64,000 bases of DNA from contig NZ_JACVEE010000003.1 in NCBI RefSeq assembly GCF_015355755.1, positions 186,001-250,000 of the forward strand, in the 5' to 3' direction. The notes under the pieces are model-generated. The model searched no databases and was not told the origin of the DNA. It saw nothing but the letters and a program-made list of their open reading frames with translations. Made by a program: the position numbers and the translations under genes. The DNA is from Nocardia sp. XZ_19_385 (GTDB lineage: Bacteria > Actinomycetota > Actinomycetes > Mycobacteriales > Mycobacteriaceae). Shown here one piece after another: positions 32,814-41,588 of the stretch (within the stretch, counting starts at the first letter, position 1; the number at the start of each line of letters is the position of its first letter).

Positions 32814-34769
32814 ATGGAAACAGTGCGAACACGACCCACACGGTATGCGGTGATGTTGCTAACCGCCGTAGCGGCCATTGCTGCGTCGGGCTGCTCGTTG
32901 GTGAACTCCGCCCAGAGTGCTTCGGCGAACTTACAGCTCGTCGACGGTAAACCTCGATTGGTTACCGCTGAGCACACCATCGATGTGGATCCCGCCACGC
33001 TGAAAGTCGACTCCGACATCGGCCCGCTCTCCGACGGTGCCGTGGAGGACCTGGGAGCGCCGAGCGAGGTCACCCGCGATGGTGATGCGCTGCGCTGGTC
33101 GCTACCGAAGGTCGGATTGGCCGTCTCCGCGCGCCCGGATGGTGACCGCATCGCGCTGTCCGTCACCGCCGACAAGACGGCGTCGTTGTCGTGGCCGGTC
33201 ATGCCCGCCACCGTGCGGTCGATCCAGCTCCCCAACGGTGACGGCTTGGACATCCCGGCCGACGACCCGCTCTGGACCGACCCGGAGACCGGCATCGTGA
33301 ACGAGGACGGCCGCCGACTCCAGGACCTCACCTTCCCCGGCCTCGGATTCTCCGGCGCGACGCCCGGCACCGGCGGCAGCTACATCATTCCGACCGACAT
33401 CGGCAGCACGGTCACCTTCACCGACCGCGACAAGCGACTCGGCGCGACGGTGAAACACGACTTCGATCCGGCCGCCGCGACCGGCACCTACACCGTGATC
33501 CTCGACCCCACCCGCGGTGGTCCGATCGACAGCTCGCTGGACTACCGGCAGTGGCTCGACAGTCATGGACAACTCAGCTCGCTCAACGACAAGATCCGCG
33601 AAAACCCGGACGTGGAAAAGCTTCTCGGCGCGTTCCATGTCTACCTGTGGGGTGACGGCCGCAGCGCGCAGGGCGTCGAGGCCCTGAGAGCCGCTGGCCT
33701 GCGGAAACTTTGGCTCGGATATGACTCCGGTGACCCGCAGATCGGCACAGACGCGGTGGACGCCGCCGAACAGACCGGTTACCTGATCGGCCCCTACGAC
33801 ACGTTCTCCAACGTGCAGGACCCCAAGGGCGAAATCGACGCTCCCACCTCGAAATGGCCGGACCCGATCTGGCCCGACGGCTGTGTCCTCGACGCGAAAG
33901 GCAAGCCGGAGAGCGGTTTCGGCGGCCGCGGCTGCTACCTGAGCTCCGAGGCGCTGGCCCAGCACCCTGAACTCCTGGCCCAACGCGAACAGCAGATGAG
34001 CGCCAACGGAGTGAACAGCTACTTCGTCGACGTCGACGGCACCGGCGAAACCTTCCGCGACTACTCCCCGCAACACCCGATGACCGAGCAGCGCGACCGC
34101 GACAACCGCCTCGCGCGAATGCGCGCGCTGATGCCGCGGTTCGTCGTCGGCTCCGAAACGGTTGGCGCCTGGGCGAATTCGGCGGTCGACTTCAGCCACG
34201 GCTCGTCGACCCCGACACCCGACGGGATCTGGAAGCTACAGCGCGACAGGGAGTTCTGGGGCGGCTGGTCCGGCAAGAACGGTCCCGCGAACTTCCTGAA
34301 ACCAGTCGACCTGCCCGCCGACATCACCCGCCAGATGTTCGACTTCACCTACCGGATTCCCATGTACCAGACCGTCTTCCACGATTCGGTGGTCAGCACC
34401 GACCGCTGGGAACTGGGCCTCAACAAGTTCCCGGCACTCGCCAAGACCCGCACCCTGGCCGCCATGCTCTACAACGCGCCACTGAACTACAACGTCAACC
34501 TCGACACCATCGCGGAATGGGGTCCATCGATGGCCACGGCCGAGGAGTTCTTCCAGTTCACCCAGGACGCCGCAGGAACAGCCGCCCTCACCGATTTCCG
34601 CTGGCTGACCGCCGACAAGCAGGTCCAGCGCACCGAATTCGGTGACCAGCTGACCGTCGTCGCCAACTTCGGAAGCGTTCCGTACACCGACCCGGAGATC
34701 GGCACACTCGAGGCAGGCTGTGTCACCGCCCGCAACTCCGGCGAACAGGCGACGACGCTGTGCCCGTGA
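32814..34769 (+). CDS. Putative glycoside hydrolase lipoprotein
   Basis: A 651-residue exported protein. The signal ends in the lipobox AIAASGC (Cys near residue 28). A beta-rich N-terminal part (about 30-270) is followed by a TIM-barrel-like region with FHVYLWGDG, GLRKLWLGYDSGDP, NSYFVDVDGTGE and FRDYSPQHPMTEQ, in which FVDVDG could hold a catalytic Asp, and MPRFVVGSETVGAW could hold the partner Glu. This layout resembles endo-alpha-N-acetylgalactosaminidase-like (GH101-type) or DUF5696 proteins; family placement is tentative. It is divergent from the response regulator and overlaps the PAP2 gene by 4 nt. Confidence 0.7.
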   Translation: METVRTRPTRYAVMLLTAVAAIAASGCSLVNSAQSASANLQLVDGKPRLVTAEHTIDVDPATLKVDSDIGPLSDGAVEDLGAPSEVTRDGDALRWSLPKVGLAVSARPDGDRIALSVTADKTASLSWPVMPATVRSIQLPNGDGLDIPADDPLWTDPETGIVNEDGRRLQDLTFPGLGFSGATPGTGGSYIIPTDIGSTVTFTDRDKRLGATVKHDFDPAAATGTYTVILDPTRGGPIDSSLDYRQWLDSHGQLSSLNDKIRENPDVEKLLGAFHVYLWGDGRSAQGVEALRAAGLRKLWLGYDSGDPQIGTDAVDAAEQTGYLIGPYDTFSNVQDPKGEIDAPTSKWPDPIWPDGCVLDAKGKPESGFGGRGCYLSSEALAQHPELLAQREQQMSANGVNSYFVDVDGTGETFRDYSPQHPMTEQRDRDNRLARMRALMPRFVVGSETVGAWANSAVDFSHGSSTPTPDGIWKLQRDREFWGGWSGKNGPANFLKPVDLPADITRQMFDFTYRIPMYQTVFHDSVVSTDRWELGLNKFPALAKTRTLAAMLYNAPLNYNVNLDTIAEWGPSMATAEEFFQFTQDAAGTAALTDFRWLTADKQVQRTEFGDQLTVVANFGSVPYTDPEIGTLEAGCVTARNSGEQATTLCP

Positions 34770-35674
34770 GCGACCAGCACATTGGTCGTGAAGTACCGAC
34801 CAGACCAATGCGTCGGATGGTATCGACCGCCGCGCCGACCTTCCCGGCCACTATCGCCGCGAATTCGGTTTGGGGAGTACGGATCTGGCTGGCGCTGATC
34901 CTCGGCGTCGCGGCTGCGTTGGTGTATTTCGTGACCGCGCGGACCGCGGCGGGGCAGGTCTGGGATCAGCAGGTCTTCCTGTTTGCCCGCAGCGAGCTTT
35001 CGGTTCTCTCCGTGCCGGGATGGGCACGGATACCGTGGGTTTCGAGTCCGGTGTTGTGGATCGGTGTCGCCACGCTGGTGACAGTGTTCGGCGTTGTTAG
35101 TGGATTGCGTTGGCGGACACTGGTTTATCTTGCGTTCCCGCCTGCGGCCATCCTGCTCGCTCGAGTGCTGCGCCTGGTCGTGCTCGACCGCCCGGAATTG
35201 GCGGATGCCGCCGGGTGGGCAGCCGCGAACGCGGCACCCAGTGGCCACACGACGGCTGCTGCGGCGAGCGCGGTTGTTCTGACCATGGCGGCACCGCGGC
35301 TGGTGCGCCCGTGGGTGGCCGTCGCGATGGCCGGCTGGGTGACCTTGATCGGCGTTCAGTTGGTGGTCGCGGGCTGGCATCGACCGGGTGATGTGTTGCT
35401 GGCGATCCTGCTGGTCGGCGCCTTGTCGGCGGCTCTACCGGCACCGCGAATCGCGCATGGCGCACTGCCTCTCGCGATCACCGCGGTCGCGGGTATTGCC
35501 GGAGGTTTGGTCGCGACCTGGGCAACCATCGGCAGCGACGGGTTCGGCCCTAAGACAACGCAGGCGTTCGTGCTGATCGCTGTGTGCGCCGGGCTGGTCG
35601 TTTCGTTCAGCGCAACGCCAGCGCCAGGAAGAAGTCGACTCGATCCTCGAGCCGCGACAGGTCGCGGCCGGTGA
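34766..35674 (+). CDS. PAP2 superfamily membrane phosphatase
   Basis: A 302-residue membrane protein with about eight helices. The phosphatase motifs are present: VLDRP (a short form of KxxxxxxRP), APSGHTTAAA (PSGH) and AGWHRPGDVL (SRxxxxxHxxxD-like). Such proteins dephosphorylate undecaprenyl or other lipid phosphates at the outer membrane face. The GTG start at 34766 overlaps the glycosidase stop (GTGA), so the two are translated together. Its 3' end overlaps the pucR gene on the other strand by 68 nt. Confidence 0.85.
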   Translation: MSDQHIGREVPTRPMRRMVSTAAPTFPATIAANSVWGVRIWLALILGVAAALVYFVTARTAAGQVWDQQVFLFARSELSVLSVPGWARIPWVSSPVLWIGVATLVTVFGVVSGLRWRTLVYLAFPPAAILLARVLRLVVLDRPELADAAGWAAANAAPSGHTTAAAASAVVLTMAAPRLVRPWVAVAMAGWVTLIGVQLVVAGWHRPGDVLLAILLVGALSAALPAPRIAHGALPLAITAVAGIAGGLVATWATIGSDGFGPKTTQAFVLIAVCAGLVVSFSATPAPGRSRLDPRAATGRGR

Positions 35675-37106
35675 GCTCCTCGATCCGCTGAATCCGGTAC
35701 CGCAGCGTATTGACGTGCACATGCAGCAGTTCGGCGGACTTTGTCCACGATCCCGAGGACTGCAGGAACGTCTCCAGCGTGTGCACCAGATCCGCGCGAT
35801 TGTCCTGGTCGTAGCTGCTCAACGGGTCGAGCAAGCGCGTCCGGAACATCCGGCGCACCTCGTCGGGCACGCTGGCGAGCAGCAGCATGTGTGTAGCGAG
35901 CTGATCGTGCCCGACGACGCTCGCCGATTGTTCGGCGCGACCCGCCATGCGACGGGCGTAGCGCGCTTCTTCGACCGCACCGCGCAGGCCTTCACCGTCG
36001 ACCACGCCGCTCACGCCGACCGACAGCCGGCTCTCACCCAGCGCCGGCGCCAATTCACTGACGGCCAACTGGATTTCGTCGAGAACCGAGCTGCGCGCCG
36101 GGATCAACGCGATCGCCTCGCCGTCGACCACACCGGCGGCAGGCCTTCGGCCGTAAAGGATTTCGCGCAACAGGACCCGTAATTCGCCGGGCCGCAAGGT
36201 GTCACCCGCGGAGGCCGCGGCGACCGCGATGTAGGTCTCGCCGGGCCCGAGCCCGGTCAGCTCCAGCCGCGAAATGATCTCCGCCGGTTTGGCATCGGAG
36301 ACAATGAGCTCGATCAGTTCCTGCGCGAGCCGCCCTTCGGCGCTCTGCCGATCGTCCTGGCGGGCCCGCTCCAGCGACACGACGGCGGCGAGCTCGCCCG
36401 GCAGCGCCCGGCGCTCCTCGGACCATTCGGTGCAGTCGCCCTCGAACACCAGGAACCAGTCCGCGACCCGCGACGTACTGTGCTGGTCGACAGCGAAAAT
36501 TGAATAGGGAGAACCGTTCTCACGCAGCACCAGGGGAAGCCGGCGGGCCCGGAGAAACTCCGCGGTCACCCCTTCGGGCGGCGTCACCGATCCGGCTACA
36601 ACGCGCCCGGTGGAGGACATCACCCAGCAGCTCATCCCGAGATCGCGCTCGATCAGATCCAGCACCGATCCGAGACCGCTGCCCGCGACGAGCTGGCGGT
36701 GCCGATCGAGCACCGCGCTCAGGTCGGCGGCGCGGCCGGTGGACAGGTTGCGGGTGATCTGCTCGGTCACCGTCGCGAACGCGACGTTCTCCTGCACCCG
36801 GAACAGCGGGATGCGGTGCCGGCGGCAGGCCTCGACGATGTCCTCGGGCACGCCGCCGTAGCGGGCGTCACCGGCGGCCAGGCCCGCGACTCCGGCCCGG
36901 GCCAGCGCGCTGACGAAGGTCTCGCTGTCGGCGGGGCTGTCGCGCCACTGCAGCCCGGAGAGCACGAGCTCGCCGCCGGAGAGGTAGCGGCTGGGATCGA
37001 GCAGGTCGGTGGTTACCACCCAGCGCACGAAGCGGTCCAGGTCTTCCTCCCCGGTGAGGAGGTCCAGACCTAGCGCCGTCATGGTCAGCAGGGAACGTAA
37101 TCGCAC
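35607..37106 (-). CDS. pucR: PucR family regulator of purine catabolism
   Basis: A 499-residue regulator with the PucR N-terminal domain (residues 1-125; LTGEEDLDRFVRWVVTTDLLDPSRYLSGGELVLSG), a middle GGDEF-like region and a C-terminal helix-turn-helix (LVHTLETFLQSSGSWTKSAELLHVHVNTLRYRIQRIEELTGRDL) of the HTH_30 type. PucR in Bacillus activates uric-acid and allantoin genes. The GTG start at 37106 is the furthest upstream plausible one. It is divergent from the purine cluster, which fits control of that cluster. Confidence 0.92.
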   Translation of the reverse strand: MRLRSLLTMTALGLDLLTGEEDLDRFVRWVVTTDLLDPSRYLSGGELVLSGLQWRDSPADSETFVSALARAGVAGLAAGDARYGGVPEDIVEACRRHRIPLFRVQENVAFATVTEQITRNLSTGRAADLSAVLDRHRQLVAGSGLGSVLDLIERDLGMSCWVMSSTGRVVAGSVTPPEGVTAEFLRARRLPLVLRENGSPYSIFAVDQHSTSRVADWFLVFEGDCTEWSEERRALPGELAAVVSLERARQDDRQSAEGRLAQELIELIVSDAKPAEIISRLELTGLGPGETYIAVAAASAGDTLRPGELRVLLREILYGRRPAAGVVDGEAIALIPARSSVLDEIQLAVSELAPALGESRLSVGVSGVVDGEGLRGAVEEARYARRMAGRAEQSASVVGHDQLATHMLLLASVPDEVRRMFRTRLLDPLSSYDQDNRADLVHTLETFLQSSGSWTKSAELLHVHVNTLRYRIQRIEELTGRDLSRLEDRVDFFLALALR

Positions 37107-37240
37107 AGTTTCATACGCTAACAGCGGTCCGGGTACCTACCGCATTTGGAGATACGTACAAACCTTGCGGTGTGAACTGGGCCACAGTTCAGATTTCTCG
37201 TTCCTACCTGTTCATCTTCCGGCCAGCTGTACTTACGGAC

Positions 37241-37441
37241 ATGGATTTCTCCCGACTCGTGAGCCGGGCCGAGGCGCTCGGGTTCGAGGCCGCCCGGCTC
37301 GGGGCACGCACCGTTCCGGGCGACGTCGCCGGCGTGGCCGAGCCCGATGTCGACGAGAGCTGTCCCCGTGCGATCAGCAGCCTCGCGCTACTGTCTAGCA
37401 ACGCGGAGATCAACTTCGACGCAGACCGGACGGCAGCCTGA
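37241..37441 (+). CDS. Small hypothetical protein, 66 residues, ahead of deaminase
   Basis: ATG 37241 opens a frame of 66 residues (MDFSRLVSRAEALGFEAARL...) with strongly G/C-ending codons. The C-terminal part (CPRAISSLALLSSNAEINFD) has no known motif. The ribosome site is weak. It lies 73 nt upstream of the deaminase gene, in the same direction, so it could be the first gene of the purine operon. Confidence 0.45.
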   Translation: MDFSRLVSRAEALGFEAARLGARTVPGDVAGVAEPDVDESCPRAISSLALLSSNAEINFDADRTAA

Positions 37442-37514
37442 TGCGGGTGAGCTCCCACGGCTCGTTGAATGATCTGGTGGCACGCAATCCGCAATCCACC
37501 GAGAAGGCAGCGGC

Positions 37515-38861
37515 ATGAAGACCGTCATCGAGAACGCGTACATCGCCCCGGTCACCGGGCCGGAGATCCCCTCCGGATATCTGGTCGCCGAGAACGGCCG
37601 GATCACCGCGCTGGGCCCCGGCCCGGCCCCCCGGATCGAAGGCGCCGAACGCATCAACGGCACCGGCTGCCTGGTCACCCCGGGCTTGGTCAACACCCAC
37701 CACCACCTGTACCAGTGGGCCAGCCAGGGCCTGTTCCAGGACGCGACCCTGTTCGAATGGCTGACCGGGCTCTACCGGCTCTGGGCGCGCATGGACGCCG
37801 ACATCGTCTACGGCGCCGCCTCGGCGGGCCTGGGCTGGCTCGCGCTGACCGGCTGCACGACCAGCTCCGATCACCACTACATCTTCCCGAAGGGCCGCGG
37901 CGACCTGTTCGACGCCGAGGTCCGCGCCGCCCGGGAACTGGGCATCCGCTTCCACCCGTGCCGCGGTTCGATGGACCGCGGGCAGTCCGACGGCGGCCTG
38001 CCGCCGGATGAGGTGGTGGAGAGCCGCGACGAAATCCTCGCCCACACTGCCGAGGTCATCGACAAGTACCACGATCCGTCCTTCGATTCGATGCTGCGGG
38101 TCGCGGTCGCGCCGTGCTCGCCGTTCTCGGTGAGCGCCGAGCTGATGACCGAATCCGCCACGCTGGCCCGCAGCAAGGGCGTGCGCCTGCACACCCACCT
38201 CGCCGAAACCCTGGACGAGGAAGAGCACTGCCAAGAGCAGATGGGCTGCACGCCGGTCGAATACATGGGCAAGCTGGGCTGGCTCGGCGACGACGTATGG
38301 TTCGCCCACGCGGTGCACCTGCACGACGCCGACATCCGCCGCTTCGCCGAAACCGGCACCGGTTCCGCGCACTGCCCGACCTCGAACGCCCGCCTGGGCG
38401 CGGGCATCGCCCGCGTCACCGACCTGATCGCCGCGGGCGCGCCCGTCGGTCTCGGCGTCGACGGCGCGGCCTCGAGCGAATTGACTTCCCTGGCAGGCGA
38501 AATGCGCCAGGCCCTGCTGTTCCAGCGCGCCGTGCGCGGCCCGAAGGCGTTTACCGCCCGCCAGGCCCTGGAGCTCGGCACCCTGGGCGGCGCCCGAAAC
38601 CTGGGCCGCCAGAACGAGATCGGATCCCTGGAGGTCGGCAAGCTCGCCGACATCGCCATCTGGCGCGTCGACGGCTTCCGCTCCGCGGTCGAAGATCCGG
38701 TGTGCGCCTTGGTTTTCGGCCCCACTCCACCGTTGGCTCGGCTCATCGTCGGCGGGCACACCGTCGTCGAGAACGACGAGTTGCGCACCGTCGCCCACGA
38801 TGCCACCGGCCGGGCCGGCGCCGACGCCCGCAAACGCCTGCTGCAGGAGGGAACTCGATGA
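37515..38861 (+). CDS. Amidohydrolase: 8-oxoguanine / guanine-type deaminase
   Basis: A 448-residue metal-dependent deaminase. The metal site starts with GLVNTHHHLYQWASQGLF (His62-64), a later His lies in LHTHLAETLDEEEHC, and the final Asp in LGVDGAASSE. The NTHHH(L/F)YQ signature together with SSDHHYIFP and WLTGLYRLWA matches the 8-oxoguanine deaminase group of the ATZ/TRZ family. It would convert (8-oxo)guanine to urate or xanthine, feeding the uricase pathway downstream. ATG 37515 matches the family. Start of the purine catabolic run. Confidence 0.9.
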   Translation: MKTVIENAYIAPVTGPEIPSGYLVAENGRITALGPGPAPRIEGAERINGTGCLVTPGLVNTHHHLYQWASQGLFQDATLFEWLTGLYRLWARMDADIVYGAASAGLGWLALTGCTTSSDHHYIFPKGRGDLFDAEVRAARELGIRFHPCRGSMDRGQSDGGLPPDEVVESRDEILAHTAEVIDKYHDPSFDSMLRVAVAPCSPFSVSAELMTESATLARSKGVRLHTHLAETLDEEEHCQEQMGCTPVEYMGKLGWLGDDVWFAHAVHLHDADIRRFAETGTGSAHCPTSNARLGAGIARVTDLIAAGAPVGLGVDGAASSELTSLAGEMRQALLFQRAVRGPKAFTARQALELGTLGGARNLGRQNEIGSLEVGKLADIAIWRVDGFRSAVEDPVCALVFGPTPPLARLIVGGHTVVENDELRTVAHDATGRAGADARKRLLQEGTR

Positions 38862-39124
38862 CGACCGAGGTATTCGCGGCACCCGCCGATGTCCTGATTG
38901 AGGGGGCCATCGGCGCAGCTCGCGAATACCAGCACTCCATCCCGGCAGTTCTCGATAGGTCGCTACAGCGGCCGGAGATTCGGGAAACCCACGGCGAGCC
39001 ACCCATGCTCTCCGCCACCCCCGCGGGCGTTGCCGCCATCCGTGACGCGCGCCGCCCGCGGGGGACCACCGTGCACATCAACCGTGTGCCGGAACCACCG
39101 GAAGACATCTTCCGGAGCTGTTGA
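38858..39124 (+). CDS. Small conserved-context protein, 88 residues, unknown
   Basis: The ATG overlaps the deaminase stop (ATGA) and GGAGGG lies just ahead, so it is almost certainly translated. The product starts MTTEVFAAPADVLIEGAIGA, has HSIPAVLDRSLQRPEIRETHGEP in the middle and ends VPEPPEDIFRSC with a terminal cysteine. No membrane helix or known motif is seen. The location between a purine deaminase and a purine permease suggests a link with purine use. Confidence 0.7.
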   Translation: MTTEVFAAPADVLIEGAIGAAREYQHSIPAVLDRSLQRPEIRETHGEPPMLSATPAGVAAIRDARRPRGTTVHINRVPEPPEDIFRSC

Positions 39125-39130
39125 TCAACG

Positions 39131-39168
39131 GGAGCGCCGCATCTTTCGCAACGAGGCGGCGGCGCTCC
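39131..39168. terminator. GC-rich hairpin ahead of AzgA-type permease
   Basis: GGAGCGCCGC (39131-39140) and GCGGCGCTCC (39159-39168) pair perfectly across an 18-nt loop. It directly follows the 88-residue ORF and precedes the permease by 77 nt. It may weaken readthrough or protect the upstream message. Confidence 0.45.
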
Positions 39169-39245
39169 ACAACCGCATAACCGACACCGTGTGGCCGGAA
39201 TACCATCCCGGACCGCGAGTCGGCGCCCTGAGGAGGGCAAGCCCA

Positions 39246-40688
39246 ATGACGCAGATGCAGACCAAGCCCGTCGCCGACGAGCCGCCGGTACCCAGAAAAG
39301 CCTGGCACGACCGGTTTTTCAAACTGACCGAGCGCAAGACCACCGTGTCCCGGGAGGTCCGTGGTGGTATCACCACCTTCGTCGCGATGGCCTATGTCAT
39401 CCTGCTGATCCCGCTGATTCTCGGCGGCGTCACGGATATGAACGGTGACAAGCTCTCCATCGCGCAGCTCACCACCGCCACCGCGTTCTCCGCCGGCTTG
39501 AGCACTGTGCTCATGGGGCTGGTCGGCAATGTGCCGCTGGCGCTGGCCGCGGGACTGGGGCTGGTCCCGGTGGTCGCCTTCCAGGCGGCGCCGCATATGA
39601 CCTGGCCGCAGGCCATGGGCTTGGTCATCCTGATGGGCGTGGTCATCGTGATCATGGCCGCGACCGGCCTGCGCACGATGATCATCAACGCCATTCCGGC
39701 GGCGTTGAAGCACGCCATCGGCGTCGGTATCGGCATGTTCATCGCGCTGATCGGGCTGGTCTCGGCCGGCGTGGTGGGCCACGGTGAGGCCACCGGTCCG
39801 CCGGTGACGCTGGGTGCGGGTGGTCATCTGAGTGGCTGGCCGGTGGTGGTTTTCGCGGTCGGCCTGGTGATCATGCTCGCGCTGTTCATCCGTAAGGTGC
39901 CCGGCGCCCTGCTGATCAGCATCGCGATCGCCACCGTGGTAGCGATCATCATCAACGCCAACGCCACCATCGATCCCAAGTCCTGGGGTCCGGTGGTGCC
40001 GGAGACGCCCGAAAAGCTGTTCGCCGCACCCGATTTCGGTCTGATGTTCAGCGTCGACCTGATCGGCGGCTTCGCCTCGGCCGGTGCGCTGACCGCCTCG
40101 ATCGTGCTGTTCACCCTGGTGCTGACCGGGTTCTTCGACGCCATGGGCACCATCTTCGGTGTCTGCGACGAGGCCGAGCTGCTCGACGAGAACGGCACCA
40201 TGCCCGGTCTCGGCAAGGTGCTGACCGTCGACGGTGTCGGCCAGATCATCGGCGGCGCGGCCGGCGGTGCGGGTGCGACGGTGTACGTCGAGTCGGCGAC
40301 GGGTGTCGGTGAGGGTTCCCGTACCGGCCTGACCAGCGTGGTGACCGGCGGCCTGTTCATCGCCGCGATCTTCTTCACCCCGATCGCCGCGGTTGTCCCG
40401 ATCCAGGCGGCGGCCCCGGCCCTGGTGCTGGTCGGCGCGCTGATGATGACCCAGGCGCGCAAGATCGACTGGAGCGATCTGGAGGTCGCGATCCCGGCCT
40501 TCGTGACCATCGCGCTGATGCCGTTCACCTACTCCATCACCAACGGTGTGGGTGCGGGCCTGATCGCCTACGTCGTGATCAAGGCGGCACGCGGGAAGTT
40601 CAAGGAAGTGCACTGGCTGCTGTATGTGACCAGCGCGGTCTTCGTCGCGTACTTCAGTATCAACGCCATCGAGCTGGCCTTCGCCTAG
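39246..40688 (+). CDS. NCS2/AzgA-type guanine-hypoxanthine permease
   Basis: A 480-residue transporter with about 13 helices. The AzgA branch is marked by the start FFKLTERKTTVSREVRGGITTFVAMAYVI, GLVPVVAFQ, LRTMIINAIPAALKHAIGVGIGMFIALIGL and LTGFFDAMGTIFGV. Members import adenine, guanine or hypoxanthine with protons. GAGGAGGG precedes ATG 39246. The gene lies next to the guanine-type deaminase, so import of guanine-like bases is likely. A strong terminator follows. Confidence 0.92.
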   Translation: MTQMQTKPVADEPPVPRKAWHDRFFKLTERKTTVSREVRGGITTFVAMAYVILLIPLILGGVTDMNGDKLSIAQLTTATAFSAGLSTVLMGLVGNVPLALAAGLGLVPVVAFQAAPHMTWPQAMGLVILMGVVIVIMAATGLRTMIINAIPAALKHAIGVGIGMFIALIGLVSAGVVGHGEATGPPVTLGAGGHLSGWPVVVFAVGLVIMLALFIRKVPGALLISIAIATVVAIIINANATIDPKSWGPVVPETPEKLFAAPDFGLMFSVDLIGGFASAGALTASIVLFTLVLTGFFDAMGTIFGVCDEAELLDENGTMPGLGKVLTVDGVGQIIGGAAGGAGATVYVESATGVGEGSRTGLTSVVTGGLFIAAIFFTPIAAVVPIQAAAPALVLVGALMMTQARKIDWSDLEVAIPAFVTIALMPFTYSITNGVGAGLIAYVVIKAARGKFKEVHWLLYVTSAVFVAYFSINAIELAFA

Positions 40689-40698
40689 TTCTCCGCGC

Positions 40699-40736
40699 GG
40701 CCCCGCGGCACAGCCCAAAGGCTGTGCCGCGGGGCC
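40699..40736. terminator. Strong 17-bp stem terminator after permease
   Basis: GGCCCCGCGGCACAGCC (40699-40715), loop CAAA and the exact complement (40720-40736), followed by TTGCTGGGTT. It is 11 nt beyond the permease stop. Confidence 0.8.
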
Positions 40737-40790
40737 TTGCTGGGTTGACAGCCATGTTTTGTATTTCTCTCCGAGAGCGCAGGTAGCCTG

Positions 40791-41042
40791 ATGCCCATGT
40801 GGCTGCGTGCTGAGTTCACCACCGAGCCGTTCCATGGCGAAGGCGATCCACCGCCGCATGCCGCCGAGACCCTCGCCGTGCTCGAAGCCGCCGGTCTCGA
40901 TTGCGATTTCGGCCCGCTGGGCACCTCGGTGTCCGGCCCGAGCGAGAAGTTGCTGGACCTGCTGCGCGATGTCCTCGCGACCGGCTTCGCCCACGGTGCG
41001 ACCCGGGTGACCTTGCAGGTGGAGCGGGATGGCGATGACTGA
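40791..41042 (+). CDS. Small ferredoxin-fold protein (MTH1187/thiamine-binding-like, DUF77)
   Basis: An 83-residue protein: MWLRAEFTTEPFHGEGDPPPHAAETLAVLEAAGLDCDFGPLGTSVSGP..., then LLRDVLATGFAHGATRVTLQVERD. The beta-alpha-beta pattern with PLGTSVSG is typical of MTH1187/YkoF-like small domains, some of which bind thiamine. ATG 40791 or ATG 40797 could be used. Overlaps the next gene by 14 nt, so the two are coupled. Confidence 0.7.
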   Translation: MPMWLRAEFTTEPFHGEGDPPPHAAETLAVLEAAGLDCDFGPLGTSVSGPSEKLLDLLRDVLATGFAHGATRVTLQVERDGDD

Positions 41043-41469
41043 CACACACCTCGACCCCACGCACCCGGTGCTGGTGACGATCACACCGCTGCTGGACCGG
41101 GTCGGTGGTCGTCTCGTGCCGCCCGGCGACTGCGGTCCCGATGACGTTCCCCTGGTGTGGGAAGGCGCCACGCTGGCGGCTGTGCGCATCGTCGGCAAAG
41201 GACACAGCTCCGAGCGGGAAGACAGCGCCGCGGCTGCCGCGGCCACCGACCCCACCACCGAGGGCGGTCTGGCTCGTCTGCTCGACGCTGTGGCGACCGA
41301 ACTGGGTAGTTCCCTCACCGACCTCAAGCGGGCCGACAAACAGCGTGCGGTGCGTTTGCTGGAAGAGCGCGGGGCGTTCAGCTACCGCAAATCGGCGGAG
41401 ACTGTCGCCGAAGCGCTCGGCGTCACCCGTTTCACTGTGTACAACTATCTGAACCGCACCCGGTCCTGA
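41029..41469 (+). CDS. Helix-turn-helix protein, putative regulator (YheO/DUF2118-like C-terminus)
   Basis: A 146-residue protein. The first 75 residues (LVTITPLLDRVGGRLVPPGDCGPDDVPLVWEGATLAAVRI) look like a small sensor or acetyl-binding domain. The C-terminal 60 residues (LKRADKQRAVRLLEERGAFSYRKSAETVAEALGVTRFTVYNYLNRTRS) form a clear helix-turn-helix of the kind at the end of YheO-type PAS regulators. It directly precedes the urate operon and may regulate it, possibly through the palindrome at 41499-41513. Confidence 0.75.
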   Translation: MAMTDTHLDPTHPVLVTITPLLDRVGGRLVPPGDCGPDDVPLVWEGATLAAVRIVGKGHSSEREDSAAAAAATDPTTEGGLARLLDAVATELGSSLTDLKRADKQRAVRLLEERGAFSYRKSAETVAEALGVTRFTVYNYLNRTRS

Positions 41470-41498
41470 GCCCGCCACTTGGGCTTTCACCCCAACTT

Positions 41499-41513
41499 TC
41501 AACAAATTGTTGA
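41499..41513. promoter_or_regulatory. 15-nt palindrome upstream of urate operon
   Basis: TCAACAA-A-TTGTTGA is a perfect palindrome with a single central base, in an A+T-rich pocket 76 nt ahead of the OHCU decarboxylase start. It is the only such site found near the cluster. Candidate operator for PucR, the HTH protein just upstream or a GntR-type protein. Confidence 0.6.
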
Positions 41514-41588
41514 TTTCCGAGTGAGACCTGTGCCACTCTTCTCGAAGTAAGCGGATGTGACCTCCGCTACACGAGAAAGGCCAGGCAA

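Noticed and set aside
39078..41339. A 753-codon open frame on the minus strand opposite the AzgA-type permease
   Set aside because: It is rich in Gln, His, Asp and Arg with no domain, as expected from the complement of a membrane-protein gene.
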